From Bin127 sp965249505 (lineage in GTDB: Bacteria > Chloroflexota > Dehalococcoidia > Lucifugimonadales > Lucifugimonadaceae), in the NCBI GenBank assembly GCA_965249505.1, contig OZ252238.1, positions 2,356,001-2,420,000 on the forward strand: a DNA stretch of 64,000 bases, read 5' to 3'. The position numbers and the translations under genes were made by a program. Each line of letters opens with the position of its first letter. The first letter of the stretch is position 1. Positions 52,676 through 61,773 of the stretch are shown in pieces. The notes beneath the pieces are model-generated. The model saw only the letters and a program-made list of their open reading frames with translations, had not been told where the DNA came from and ran no database searches.

Positions 52676-54055
52676 ATGCAGCAACGCAGAACAATAGATC
52701 AGATCCACACTAACCGTGTTCTACTCAACGGTCAGTTGGATACGCCCAAGTGGTGGCTGCCCACCGTAATCGGCCTCGCCATCATCGTGGCGTTCGGATT
52801 CTTCTTGATCGGAATCATGGTCAACAAGGGATTGGGCGTTACCGGCCTCTCTCGCCCGGTTTTCTGGGGACTCTTCATCACCACATTCGTGTTCTGGGTT
52901 GGTATCAGCCACGCCGGGATCATGATCTCAGCCATCCTCCGACTTTCCCAAGCGGAGTGGCGGCGACCCGTCACTCGCGCCGCCGAGCTGCTGACGGTGT
53001 TCTCACTGTTGACGGCGTTGCTGTTCCCGTTAATGCACGCCGGACGGCCTTGGCGCATCGTCTACTACATCCTTCCCTACGACTTCGCCAGAGGTATCTA
53101 TCCGAATATCAGATCGCCGCTTATCTGGGACCCGGTCGCAATCGGCACCTACCTAACAGGTTCGACGCTCTTCCTTTACATCGCTCTGCTGCCAGACTTG
53201 GGCAACTTGAGAGACCGCACCACTGGCTGGCAGAACGCCCTCTATACCGTTCTATCCCTTGGTTGGCGGGGCAACCCCAGGCAGTGGAAGCTGCAGACGG
53301 TAGGCGGCATCTTGCTGTCCGCGCTGATGCTACCCATCTTCGTATCCGTCCACTCAATCGTGTCGTGGGACTTCGCAGTCACCCCTGCTGTTGAAGGTTG
53401 GCACTCTACGATCTTCGCCCCTTACTTCGTTATCGGTGCCGTCCACTCCGGAGTTTCCGCCGTCGTTACGATGATGGCGCTCATGAGGTGGCTCTGGAAA
53501 TGGGAAGATTTCATCCGACCAGAACACTTCGACGCTTTGGCGAGATTGCTCATTGTCGTGGCAACTGGATGGCTGGCGTTCACGTTCTTGGAGCTGATAT
53601 TCGCTGTTTACGGGCTGGACGCACCTGAATTGGCGCTACGCGAACTACAAATCTTCCAGTGGCCATGGTGGTTGCTGTTCGTGACGTTCCTATTCACCGG
53701 TTACATCATCCCCGTCTCGATGTGGCTGCAGAAGAGCGTGCGAAACAACATCGCGCTCATGTTCTGGTCATCGATATTCGTGAATATCGGAATGTGGCTC
53801 GAGCGTTTCCTGATCATCGTGCCCGGCCTCGCCCGCAAGACACCATTCGTCTACACGTGGGAGTCTTATAGACCCAGCGGACTCGAGTGGTTCATCCTCT
53901 TCTGGTCCTTGTGCTGGGTGACCTTCCTAATGCTGCTATTCGCCCGATTCTTCCCGCTCGTACCTCTATTCGAGCAGAAAGAGAGCCAAACCTTCGGTGA
54001 TTCGATCAAGATCGGAAGAGCCAGGGTCCCCGCGATCGTGCGCGAAGCCGACTGA
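52676..54055 (+). CDS. actC: Alternative complex III membrane subunit ActC (NrfD family)
   Basis: 459 aa, ten predicted membrane helices. Has the NrfD pattern GISHAGIMISAILRLSQAEW, then LLFPLMHAGRPWRIVYYILP and SPLIWDPVAIGTYL. Quinol oxidation is thought to occur at this subunit. It is the second NrfD-like protein of the operon, starting 31 nt after the first. Confidence 0.88.
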   Translation: MQQRRTIDQIHTNRVLLNGQLDTPKWWLPTVIGLAIIVAFGFFLIGIMVNKGLGVTGLSRPVFWGLFITTFVFWVGISHAGIMISAILRLSQAEWRRPVTRAAELLTVFSLLTALLFPLMHAGRPWRIVYYILPYDFARGIYPNIRSPLIWDPVAIGTYLTGSTLFLYIALLPDLGNLRDRTTGWQNALYTVLSLGWRGNPRQWKLQTVGGILLSALMLPIFVSVHSIVSWDFAVTPAVEGWHSTIFAPYFVIGAVHSGVSAVVTMMALMRWLWKWEDFIRPEHFDALARLLIVVATGWLAFTFLELIFAVYGLDAPELALRELQIFQWPWWLLFVTFLFTGYIIPVSMWLQKSVRNNIALMFWSSIFVNIGMWLERFLIIVPGLARKTPFVYTWESYRPSGLEWFILFWSLCWVTFLMLLFARFFPLVPLFEQKESQTFGDSIKIGRARVPAIVREAD

Positions 54056-54081
54056 TCACCAAGATTGAGGTAATACGACAC

Positions 54082-54585
54082 ATGAGTAAGAGCGTGCTCG
54101 GTCTCTACACCGATCCAAACCAAGCTGCAGACGCCATGGACGCCCTCAAAGAAGGGGGCTTCAAACTTGGCACCTTCGACGTCTTAACCGGCACCCCGTA
54201 CCCCGAGGGCGCCTTCGGAGAACACGTGCCGCAGCACCGCCTATTTAGGTTCCCCGCATTCGGAGCGATCATCGGCTTCACGTTGGCACTGTTCCTGACA
54301 TCGGCAACTCAGATCGCCTACCCGCTCGTCACCGGCGGAAAGCCGATCCTCTCACTCTTCGCAATGCTCGTCATCCTCTACGAGATGTCCATGCTTTCAG
54401 CTGTGATCGCCACGGTGGCCGGTATCGTATTCGAATCTAGGCTGCCAAACGTCAGCCCGGCAGCGTACGACCCGCGGATCACCGAAGGATGGATCGGCGT
54501 AATCGTCGCAACAGACGACGAATCGGCGTCTAAAGCATCCGACCTTCTAAAAGGCGCTGGCGCGTTGGAGATCAAGCAAGCGTGA
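54082..54585 (+). CDS. actD: Alternative complex III subunit ActD (DUF3341)
   Basis: 167 aa with two central hydrophobic helices (about 54-72 and 94-115) flanked by soluble parts. The opening SVLGLYTDPNQAADAMDALKE and the FRFPAFGAIIGFTLAL segment are typical DUF3341 (ActD). It overlaps actE by 4 nt. Its exact role in the complex is structural as far as known. Confidence 0.9.
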   Translation: MSKSVLGLYTDPNQAADAMDALKEGGFKLGTFDVLTGTPYPEGAFGEHVPQHRLFRFPAFGAIIGFTLALFLTSATQIAYPLVTGGKPILSLFAMLVILYEMSMLSAVIATVAGIVFESRLPNVSPAAYDPRITEGWIGVIVATDDESASKASDLLKGAGALEIKQA

Positions 54586-55166
54586 AGACGACTTCTCGCA
54601 AAAACCTCATTGAGCGAGTTCTCGCCCTGCGCGTTTCGTTGCTGGCGGTCGTTTTGTTCGTCGCGATGGCGACTGGCTGTGCGATTCAGGAGACCAACAC
54701 CTACCCGGTGGAGCTATTCTCCGAGATGCACTACGCGCAATCTACTCGTTCACAGGAGCCGCCGAGGTTAGCTCCGGCTGCCAATGCCGTCCCATTCCAC
54801 CAGATCGGCGCCGAGCAAGTGCTAAGAGTCCCGGAATTCGAAGAACGTCCGTACGACCCGGCAGTTGCCAAGGAACTCTTCCGCGTTAACTGCTCGATCT
54901 GCCACGGCACGGATGGTTCAGGAACCGGCCCCGCAGCAGCGCATATCACCTCGGTTAGCAGCTACTACGCAACCGCGAACGGCGAGCCTTACGCGGGCCC
55001 GGCAAACCTTAAGGAAAAACGCGAGGCCTACGAAAAAGAAGCGATGATCAACTTGATCACAAATGGCGTCATCGTCATGCCTCGTTTCGGCAAGCTCCTG
55101 ACCGCAGAGGAGATCCGAGACGTTGCGACGTACGTGTACGATACGACCACGGGATTGGGTCCCTAG
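54582..55166 (+). CDS. actE: Alternative complex III subunit ActE, monohaem cytochrome c lipoprotein
   Basis: 194 aa. Signal sequence with lipobox MATGC near residue 27, then one haem site CSICHGTDGSGTGP near residue 105, and a C-terminal methionine in VIVMPRFGKLL that may be the sixth ligand. ActE passes electrons from the pentahaem subunit to downstream carriers. It is the last recognisable ACIII gene; cytochrome oxidase genes do not follow. Confidence 0.93.
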   Translation: MKTTSRKNLIERVLALRVSLLAVVLFVAMATGCAIQETNTYPVELFSEMHYAQSTRSQEPPRLAPAANAVPFHQIGAEQVLRVPEFEERPYDPAVAKELFRVNCSICHGTDGSGTGPAAAHITSVSSYYATANGEPYAGPANLKEKREAYEKEAMINLITNGVIVMPRFGKLLTAEEIRDVATYVYDTTTGLGP

Positions 55167-55253
55167 TCCGACGACCGCAGGCTCAATCCGCCTCCCGACA
55201 GTCAGCACCGTTGTTGCCCTCGAATCAACCCGATCGGCTTCGCAAGATTCGGC

Positions 55254-55835
55254 ATGATCATGCCAACCCTTAAACACGCCCGCGCAAGTCGCGCCGCGCT
55301 ATACGTACTCCTAGTTCTCTCGACGGCACTCGTCATCTTCGCGGGCTCCGCTTGTATCTCTGAAGATGATCTGACGATTGACCAACGGGCCCATCAACTT
55401 TCACAGCAGTTGATGTGTCCCGTTTGCGACGGTCAGACCCTCGATCAGTCTCAGGCTCAGATCTCTGAAGACATGAAGGCCGTTGTCCGAGAAAAGCTCG
55501 AAACAGGTGAAACTAACCAAGAGATACGCACATACTTCGTCGAACGTTATGGCGAACTCGTCCTCGCGGCTCCAACAACGTCAGGATTCAGTCTTGTCGC
55601 ATGGGCAATGCCTCTACTGATATTCCTCGCTGGAGTGTTGGTCGTCATCAATGCCATGCGAAGAATGCGATCCAAACCCGCTACACTCGCAGCCAATGTT
55701 TCACCGTCTTCCGATGACGTTCCTGAGCCTGAGTCGGACGAAGATGACCTCACTGAATACTTGAAAAGAGTCGACGCTGAAATCGCGTCATATGCCCACA
55801 GTTCAACTGATAACGCGAACACGTCCCGAAACTGA
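55254..55835 (+). CDS. ccmH: Cytochrome c biogenesis protein CcmH
   Basis: 193 aa. Begins with a membrane segment (about 14-37). The redox motif is CPVCDGQTLDQSQAQ near residue 59, equivalent to the LRCPVCQNQSL of CcmH, which keeps apocytochrome haem-site cysteines reduced. A second membrane helix lies near 108-130, and the tail is acidic. It follows actE by 87 nt, so haem attachment and the multihaem complex are encoded together. Confidence 0.92.
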   Translation: MIMPTLKHARASRAALYVLLVLSTALVIFAGSACISEDDLTIDQRAHQLSQQLMCPVCDGQTLDQSQAQISEDMKAVVREKLETGETNQEIRTYFVERYGELVLAAPTTSGFSLVAWAMPLLIFLAGVLVVINAMRRMRSKPATLAANVSPSSDDVPEPESDEDDLTEYLKRVDAEIASYAHSSTDNANTSRN

Positions 55836-55869
55836 TGACAATTCAGCAAAACCGCACGACGATCGGGCA

Positions 55870-55914
55870 CCCTCTCTCTTCCGAGGGAGATGACCTATGC
55901 GCTCAGGGGAGCGC
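55870..55914 (+). repeat. Two small hairpins and G-runs in the ccmH-ccmF gap
   Basis: CCCTC/GAGGG with an 8-nt loop (55870-55887) and GCGCTC-AGGG-GAGCGC (55899-55914). They are followed by G-runs at 55925-55929, 55934-55937 and 55940-55944. The rest of this 189-nt gap shows no convincing gene. It may be a degenerate interspersed element or an mRNA-level control element. Confidence 0.4.
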
Positions 55915-56024
55915 GAAAAGGTGCGGGGGATCCGGGGATGGGGGACGGACACGCGTATCCTGTGCTTCCAGTCTTATGTCTAGTGGTGCCAAACGATCAC
56001 GGCCTCTCATGAAACGATCAAGTG

Positions 56025-58124
56025 ATGTCTGAACTCGGGTCGATCGCAATAGCCCTCGGCATCTGCGTGTCTGCTTACGCTGCTGTGGGCTCCCTCATCG
56101 GCATCAGATCTCACATCCCGGAACTGGTGTTGAGTGCCAGGAGAGGGATCTACCTCGCATTGCTCTGCGCTGTGACAGCGTCTGTCGCCCTTCTCATCGC
56201 ATTCAACACCAATGATTTCAGCATCAAGTATGTGTTCGAGAACTCGAACATCATCATGGGCCGCGGTTACACCCTTGTCGCGTTCTACGCGGCAAACGAA
56301 GGCTCGCTACTTTACATCGCGCTCGCTTTAGCGGTGATGTCGACACTCAGCATCCGCTTCGCACCTCGCAGCTTTGCGGCCGCCATTCCTTACACAACCG
56401 CAATCCTTGCCGTTGTGCTCGGATTCTTCTTCGCCACGATGCTATTGCTGGCCAACCCGTTTGCGCTACTGGAAACCACGCCTTTAGACGGCCGAGGAAT
56501 CAACCCCCTGCTTCTCCATCCCGGAATGTATAGCCACCCGCCATTCATAATGTCGGGCCTGATCGGCATCACAATCCCGTTTGCATTCGCTGCAGGAGCA
56601 CTTATATCTGGCAGATACGGAGACGACTGGGTCGACATTGCCCGGGTTTTCGCCATCATCATGTGGGGCATCCTAGGAGTGGGAATGCTGATTGGCGCAT
56701 GGTGGGCCTACACGATCCTCGGTTGGGGCGGTTACTGGGGCTGGGACCCCATCGAAAACGTCGCTCTTATGCCGTGGTTGGCGCTCACGGCATTCATCCA
56801 TTCGATCATGGTGCAGAAACGCCGCGGCATGTTTCGGATGTGGAACATTGCGCTTATAGACATCGCCTTCGTGCTGTCCCAACTCGGCATATTCATCAAC
56901 CGAGGCGGAACCGTCGTATCGGTCCACTCCTTCGCAGAATCGTCGCTCGGATACGTCTTCTTGGCATCCATGATCCTCAGTCTTCTGTTCGCGTTTGCCA
57001 TCTTTCTTTGGCGATACCCGCAGCTGCGCAGTGAACGTGCCATTGAATCGTTCATGTCGAGAGAGGCGTCGTTCCTCGTGAATAACTTTCTGCTGCTCGT
57101 CGTAACCGCCGTCGTGCTGTGGGGAGTCGTCTTCCCTCTCTTCTCCTCCCTTGCCCGCGACGTCGATGTAAGCGTCTCAGCGCCCTACTTCAACCGAGTC
57201 AACGGTCCGGTTCTGCTCGCGTTAATAGTGATCATGGGGATCGGACCGCTCCTCCCTTGGCGACGCACCACGACGCGTTCCTTGAAGAGATGGCTGCTGG
57301 CACCTGTCGCCGCCGCGGTCTCTGTGGCGATAGGCTTGGTCGCAGCCGGGATAACCGAATTCTGGGCCATCACCGCATTCGCCGCTGTCGCATTCGCGGG
57401 ATCCGCCGTCCTCGAAGAGTGGTGGTTCGGAGCACGAGCGCGGATGGCCAACTTGAGCGAAAGTCTTCCGATCGCGTGGTGGCGTCTCGTCAACGGCAAC
57501 CGACCTCGTCACGGAGGTTACATCGTCCACCTCGCAATCCTCTCCCTCGCGATAGGGGTGATCGGCACGCAGTTCTTCGACCAGCGATTCGATGCCGCAA
57601 TGCATCCGGGCGAAAGTCTGGTGGTCGATAACTACAGGCTCGAGTTACGCGAGAAATTCGCCCACGATAGGCCAGATCGTTTCGCTCAATGGGCAGCCAT
57701 TGACGTATACAAAATTGATCCCGACCAATACTTACTTGAAAGAGAGCAGGCTGCATCCGAGGGGCGCTCAGGATTCACAGTCTTGACTCAGGCACGACCG
57801 GGCGATCGATTGGTGGGCTACATCGAGCCTCGACACGAATTCTTCCGTAGCCATTCACAAGTGTCGGTCCGGGCCGGCATCAGAACGACACCCCTGGAAG
57901 ACCTCTACGTTACGCCCCGCGATTTTCTCAAAGACGGAAGAGTCTCTTTCGCTGTCAGCATCAATCCGTTGGCGCTTTGGCTCTGGATAGCCGGTCCGAT
58001 CTTTGTGCTGGGCACGATGGTCGCGCTGTGGCCACATCCGGCCTTAGAAACAAACCCTGCCCGGCGTAGAAGCTCAGCAGCAACGTTGGCGACCGAAGCC
58101 ACCGCGGCGGATACCCAAGGGTAG
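56025..58124 (+). CDS. ccmF: Cytochrome c haem lyase subunit CcmF
   Basis: 699-aa membrane protein with many hydrophobic helices. The tryptophan-rich haem-handling motif GWGGYWGWDPIENVA is near residue 236, with conserved histidines in HSIMV and SVHSFAES nearby. Length is normal. CcmF with CcmH transfers haem to CxxCH sites. The ATG at 56025 is preferred over a GTG one codon earlier. ccmABCDE are not in the window. Confidence 0.95.
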   Translation: MSELGSIAIALGICVSAYAAVGSLIGIRSHIPELVLSARRGIYLALLCAVTASVALLIAFNTNDFSIKYVFENSNIIMGRGYTLVAFYAANEGSLLYIALALAVMSTLSIRFAPRSFAAAIPYTTAILAVVLGFFFATMLLLANPFALLETTPLDGRGINPLLLHPGMYSHPPFIMSGLIGITIPFAFAAGALISGRYGDDWVDIARVFAIIMWGILGVGMLIGAWWAYTILGWGGYWGWDPIENVALMPWLALTAFIHSIMVQKRRGMFRMWNIALIDIAFVLSQLGIFINRGGTVVSVHSFAESSLGYVFLASMILSLLFAFAIFLWRYPQLRSERAIESFMSREASFLVNNFLLLVVTAVVLWGVVFPLFSSLARDVDVSVSAPYFNRVNGPVLLALIVIMGIGPLLPWRRTTTRSLKRWLLAPVAAAVSVAIGLVAAGITEFWAITAFAAVAFAGSAVLEEWWFGARARMANLSESLPIAWWRLVNGNRPRHGGYIVHLAILSLAIGVIGTQFFDQRFDAAMHPGESLVVDNYRLELREKFAHDRPDRFAQWAAIDVYKIDPDQYLLEREQAASEGRSGFTVLTQARPGDRLVGYIEPRHEFFRSHSQVSVRAGIRTTPLEDLYVTPRDFLKDGRVSFAVSINPLALWLWIAGPIFVLGTMVALWPHPALETNPARRRSSAATLATEATAADTQG

Positions 58125-58133
58125 TTAGACGAC

Positions 58134-58496
58134 TTGGCAGCGTTACTCGGAATAGTTCTGGCTCTGATCATCGTCGCAGTCATCGTCACACCATTTCTTC
58201 GAGGCGGGAACCGTGCCAATTCTCCTCAACCGAATGCGATTCGACCTCAATCTGATGACGTAGACCTCAACCGCATCTACGGAGAAATTCGCACGATAAG
58301 ATCCGAATTCGACGCTGGCAACTTGACCAACGCGGAATTCAATGAACAACTTGGCGAACTACGAGTGATGGCCGCCCGCGCCTTAAGGGATCAAGACCAG
58401 AGGCGTGTACGTGACATCGAGGCCGAGTTGATGATCGAACGAGAAGTGCGGAGAGCGCGGAGTAATTCGCAAACCGATCAAGATGATCTTGAATAA
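58134..58496 (+). CDS. Short CcmI-like membrane protein
   Basis: 120 aa starting at TTG. One N-terminal helix (about 3-20) followed by a charged helical segment (IYGEIRTIRSEFDAGNLTNAEF...). This matches the N-terminal part of CcmI-type proteins, which follow CcmF/CcmH, but the TPR half is missing. Position immediately after ccmF (9 nt) and overlap with the next gene support a maturation role. Homology is tentative. Confidence 0.65.
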   Translation: MAALLGIVLALIIVAVIVTPFLRGGNRANSPQPNAIRPQSDDVDLNRIYGEIRTIRSEFDAGNLTNAEFNEQLGELRVMAARALRDQDQRRVRDIEAELMIEREVRRARSNSQTDQDDLE

Positions 58497-59736
58497 TCTC
58501 ATTTCGGCCTCGCGTACGGTGCTAGGCGCAATTGCAATAACCGCGGTTTGCATCGCTTACCTCGTCGCGGATGGCCACTCCTCATTCGCTCAATCCGACG
58601 ATGACCAAGTGACCATCTCAGGCCGCGTCGTTAACGCCACTGAAAGAACGGAAGCACCTCAGGACTTGGGCATCTTTGTCCTGCTCATCGATCAGGAAGC
58701 TGAGACCATAGTTGGCAGAGTAGAGACTGTTGCGGAAGCCGACGGAACGTTCAATATCGAGGTCCCAAGGACTTCGATCAGCCAGTTCTATCGAATCGTG
58801 GCGGACGACGGCATATTCACCCCATACGTCGACTTCCTGCACGACGAATTGCCCGATGAGGTCGTGCTCACCGTCTATGAAAGAACGACATCCCTGGATG
58901 ACATCGCCTTCGGCAAATACGCCATGGTCATTCCCGTCGTAGACGCCGAGGGAGGTAAGGTCGGTGTTCTTGCTTCGGTGACTCTTATCAATTCCGGCGA
59001 TCACGTCTACGTCGCCGATCTCGAAGATCCGAATCTCACCGGCTTCAATCTCTTGCGCTTCAATCTGCCCGAAGGTTACGATTCGCTATCGGTCGAATCT
59101 GATCTCCCCAGCGGCAACGTGATGGAGATCGGAACTGGCTTCGCCCTCTCCAATCCAGTACCCCCAGGCGAGTACAACATACTGATGAGCTACGGCGCAC
59201 CCTTTGAAAACGGCGAATTCACCTATCCCTTACGGTTGGCGTTCGGCGCTTCGTCAGTCTCGATCCTGGTCCCGGAGGGCAACAGTCGACTAACTGGAAA
59301 CGGGTTGTCAGAAATCGAAGTCGTCGAGATCAACGAAAAGACCTACACATCTTACATAGGGTCGAACTTCGCACGTGGATCGCAGCTGGACGTCTCGATA
59401 ACCGGACTGCCAACACCCTCAGTTGTGCAACAGACAGTCGATTTTTTCGGGAGTTCTTACTTCAGAGTTGCTCTTATCGCGTCGGTAGCCCTAATCCTCG
59501 TCGCAACAGCAGCTTTCGTATGGATCGGCGCCTCGCGAAATAGAAGCATCAAAGAGCAAAATGTAGCCGGTCCATCGTATGCAAACGATGCCAGATCGGA
59601 GCTGGTACGCGCTATCGCTGAGTTAGACGAGTTACACGAGCAAGGCGACATCGACGACAACACGTACCACTCCCGGCGACGAGAACTGATGCAGCAAGCG
59701 ATCACGGCTCGAGACGAAGAAACATCGTCGGTTTGA
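58483..59736 (+). CDS. Exported membrane protein with C-terminal SHOCT-like segment, unknown function
   Basis: 417 aa. Signal peptide or first helix at about 12-35 ending near SFAQS. The exported part is rich in beta strands, with a carboxypeptidase-regulatory-like first domain (VTISGRVVNATERTEAP). One helix lies near 328-347. A cytoplasmic tail ends in a SHOCT-like ELDELHEQGDIDDNTYHSRR. It overlaps both neighbours (14 nt and 4 nt), so it is part of the cytochrome c maturation operon. I do not recognise the family. Confidence 0.75.
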   Translation: MILNNLISASRTVLGAIAITAVCIAYLVADGHSSFAQSDDDQVTISGRVVNATERTEAPQDLGIFVLLIDQEAETIVGRVETVAEADGTFNIEVPRTSISQFYRIVADDGIFTPYVDFLHDELPDEVVLTVYERTTSLDDIAFGKYAMVIPVVDAEGGKVGVLASVTLINSGDHVYVADLEDPNLTGFNLLRFNLPEGYDSLSVESDLPSGNVMEIGTGFALSNPVPPGEYNILMSYGAPFENGEFTYPLRLAFGASSVSILVPEGNSRLTGNGLSEIEVVEINEKTYTSYIGSNFARGSQLDVSITGLPTPSVVQQTVDFFGSSYFRVALIASVALILVATAAFVWIGASRNRSIKEQNVAGPSYANDARSELVRAIAELDELHEQGDIDDNTYHSRRRELMQQAITARDEETSSV

Positions 59737-60314
59737 CCTCGGAACGCAAGATCGTCCTCATCGGTGTGGGCATTCCGCTTCTGCTCGTGATCGGACTGCT
59801 AGTATGGGGCGCTTTGCGCACTGGGGAAGCCGGGGGAAGACCCGGAGTAAACAATGTCTTGGGCGAGGTCGCGGTATCGACTGACCCATACAACGACTTT
59901 CAGGTCGAATCCCTCGATGGTCAAACGTTGCGTTTGAGCGACCTGCGAGGAAACATAGTGGTGGTCGATTTCTGGTCTTCGTGGTGCGCGCCTTGCCGGG
60001 CCGAGGCACGGGTGCTGGAAGAAGCAGCCAACAAGTGGTCAGACAATGGCGTTCGTTTCATCGGCATCTCGATATGGGACGATCCCACAGCCGTCTCGGA
60101 ATTTATCGACGAATTCGATGTCAACTATCCCATCGCCATCGATGCGGACGGCTCGATAGCGGTCGACTTCGGCGTGAAAGGCATACCTGAAAAATTCTTC
60201 GTCGACCCCGAAGGAAAAATAGTCCGCAAAATTACCGGACCTAACACCAGCCGATCCCTCGACGACGTCCTGGCACGGATGAGCGAAGAGGCTTCTGGCA
60301 TCACTGCCAATTAA
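59733..60314 (+). CDS. TlpA/ResA-type thiol-disulfide protein (CcmG/DsbE-like)
   Basis: 193 aa starting at a TTG that overlaps the previous stop by 4 nt. One N-terminal membrane anchor (about 7-29) and a thioredoxin-like domain with the active site WCAPC (Cys85, Cys88), followed by GVKGIPEKFFVDPEG with the cis-Pro. It reduces apocytochrome disulfides for haem attachment. The anchor places it outside the membrane. It ends the operon that begins at ccmH. Confidence 0.9.
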   Translation: MTSERKIVLIGVGIPLLLVIGLLVWGALRTGEAGGRPGVNNVLGEVAVSTDPYNDFQVESLDGQTLRLSDLRGNIVVVDFWSSWCAPCRAEARVLEEAANKWSDNGVRFIGISIWDDPTAVSEFIDEFDVNYPIAIDADGSIAVDFGVKGIPEKFFVDPEGKIVRKITGPNTSRSLDDVLARMSEEASGITAN

Positions 60315-60383
60315 AATCAAAAGGTTGATCACTTTCTGAAACACGCTGTTGCCCTACCGATGGCAACCTGCAACGGGAGAAAT

Positions 60384-60917
60384 ATGGAACACAAAGGATT
60401 CGCGCTCTGGTTCACCGGACTCTCAGGCGCCGGCAAGACTACCGTCGGCAACTTGATCGAGGAGCGATTGAAGAACGCAGGGGCGAAAGTTGAGATCCTC
60501 GACGGCGACGTCATCAGGACAAACTTGAGCCAAGGCCTGGGATTCTCGAAAGAGGATCGCGACACCAACATTCGACGAATCGGTTTCGTGGGCGAACTGT
60601 TGGCCCGCAACGGCGTGATCTGTATCGTCGCCGCCATTTCGCCTTACAAAGCCATACGCGACGAGATTCGCGAACGCATAGAAAACTTCGTAGAGGTCTA
60701 CGCTTCGTGTGATCTCGATGAGTTGATAAATCGCGATACAAAAGGCCTCTACAAGATGGCCATCGAAGGCAAGATCGAAAACTTCACCGGAATCTCCGAT
60801 CCTTACGAGCCTCCCGACAATCCAGAAATCCTTTTCGAATCCGACTCTGAAACACCTGAGGAAAGCACCGAAAGGGTTTGGAATCGATTGGTCGAGTTAG
60901 ATCTGATCAAGCCTTAA
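60384..60917 (+). CDS. cysC: Adenylylsulfate kinase
   Basis: 177 aa. Phosphorylates adenosine phosphosulfate to PAPS. Walker A GLSGAGKTT is at about 13-21; the DGDVIRTNLSQGLGFSKEDR region and IVAAISPYKAIRDEIRE are typical. The ATG at 60384 has GGGAG six nt upstream, so I prefer it to the ATG at 60360. No ATP sulfurylase or reductase is adjacent, so PAPS may be used for sulfonation or supplied to genes elsewhere. Confidence 0.93.
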   Translation: MEHKGFALWFTGLSGAGKTTVGNLIEERLKNAGAKVEILDGDVIRTNLSQGLGFSKEDRDTNIRRIGFVGELLARNGVICIVAAISPYKAIRDEIRERIENFVEVYASCDLDELINRDTKGLYKMAIEGKIENFTGISDPYEPPDNPEILFESDSETPEESTERVWNRLVELDLIKP

Positions 60918-60955
60918 TCCGCGGCTCGCCTGAGCCGCGAAACACACTTCCCGAA

Positions 60956-61330
60956 ATGGATCAGGAAGAAAGAACCAAAGCAATCGAACAAGCTCACATC
61001 TTGTTTGGAACGCCTAGGTCCCATCTTCGCGTCGAATTTCGCCAGACCGAAGACTCCGTCATCTTGACCCACAAAGGCCAGAAGTTGACCGGCGTCGAAC
61101 TCGACGACAGTGGCATCAACGCCGCATCCGCAATGGCGGTCGCCTTAGGCATACCCGTTCCCCCGGTCGGCGAATTCGAAGAAACTCTCGCATCCACCGG
61201 GCTTCTATATCGCGTCCTCGCGATCTCTGATCTCGACTTCCGAAACCCTACGACCTTCGAACTCGCAAGTCATCTTGTCGACGAAGCGGTAAGCATGCAA
61301 CGTGGCGGCGGCCAACTCTCAGGCGCATAG
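60956..61330 (+). CDS. Hypothetical protein
   Basis: 124 aa, not recognised. Start at the ATG 39 nt after cysC; the frame is open further upstream into cysC. Soluble, mixed alpha/beta in appearance, with an acidic second half (EFEETLASTG, LDFRNPTTFELA). It precedes the HadA-like gene by 21 nt on the same strand, so it may belong to the fatty-acid cluster. Confidence 0.55.
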   Translation: MDQEERTKAIEQAHILFGTPRSHLRVEFRQTEDSVILTHKGQKLTGVELDDSGINAASAMAVALGIPVPPVGEFEETLASTGLLYRVLAISDLDFRNPTTFELASHLVDEAVSMQRGGGQLSGA

Positions 61331-61351
61331 CTCTGAGACAGGGGACGACTC

Positions 61352-61753
61352 GTGAAACTCGATCACTTAAATGCCGGGCATCAATTCGAACCCTATTCAT
61401 TCGTGATCGACGGAGACTCCGCACAGGCCTTCATCTCGGCCACGGGCGAAAGCGGAGGCGCCACTCCTTTCCAGCACTCGATTCACGCCCTCCAAATCGA
61501 CGCTGCGATCTTGAGCAAGTTGATCGATGAACTCGGGATCATCGAAGACCGAATCGAGACTATCCATGCTGGCCAACAGATGACGGTTCATCAATACGCC
61601 GCGGCTGGCGATGCCATCACTGCGCAGACCACATTGAAAACCAACGCCATCCGTCGGGGCAGCAGATGGGCCAGCTTCGAGACCAGGTATTCGTCAAACG
61701 AAGGTAACCTGATCGCTGAATCGTCTTCGACCATCATCTTGATGCAGGAATAG
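61352..61753 (+). CDS. HadA-like FAS1-type dehydratase (hot-dog fold, non-catalytic partner)
   Basis: 133 aa starting at GTG. A single hot-dog domain resembling the N-terminal FAS1-like dehydratase family: a long central helix (HSIHALQIDAAILSKLIDEL) and strands ending in SSTIILMQ. It lacks the D-x4-H hydratase motif. Together with the next gene it resembles the mycobacterial HadA-HadB heterodimer, where HadA shapes the substrate channel and HadB is catalytic. Pairing is inferred from adjacency (20 nt apart). Confidence 0.72.
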   Translation: MKLDHLNAGHQFEPYSFVIDGDSAQAFISATGESGGATPFQHSIHALQIDAAILSKLIDELGIIEDRIETIHAGQQMTVHQYAAAGDAITAQTTLKTNAIRRGSRWASFETRYSSNEGNLIAESSSTIILMQE

Positions 61754-61773
61754 GGAAGCGAGACTGCTGACTC

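Noticed and set aside
55835..56032. A 65-codon frame after ccmH
   Set aside because: Low-complexity composition, overlap with ccmF, and the segment is better explained by hairpins and G-runs.
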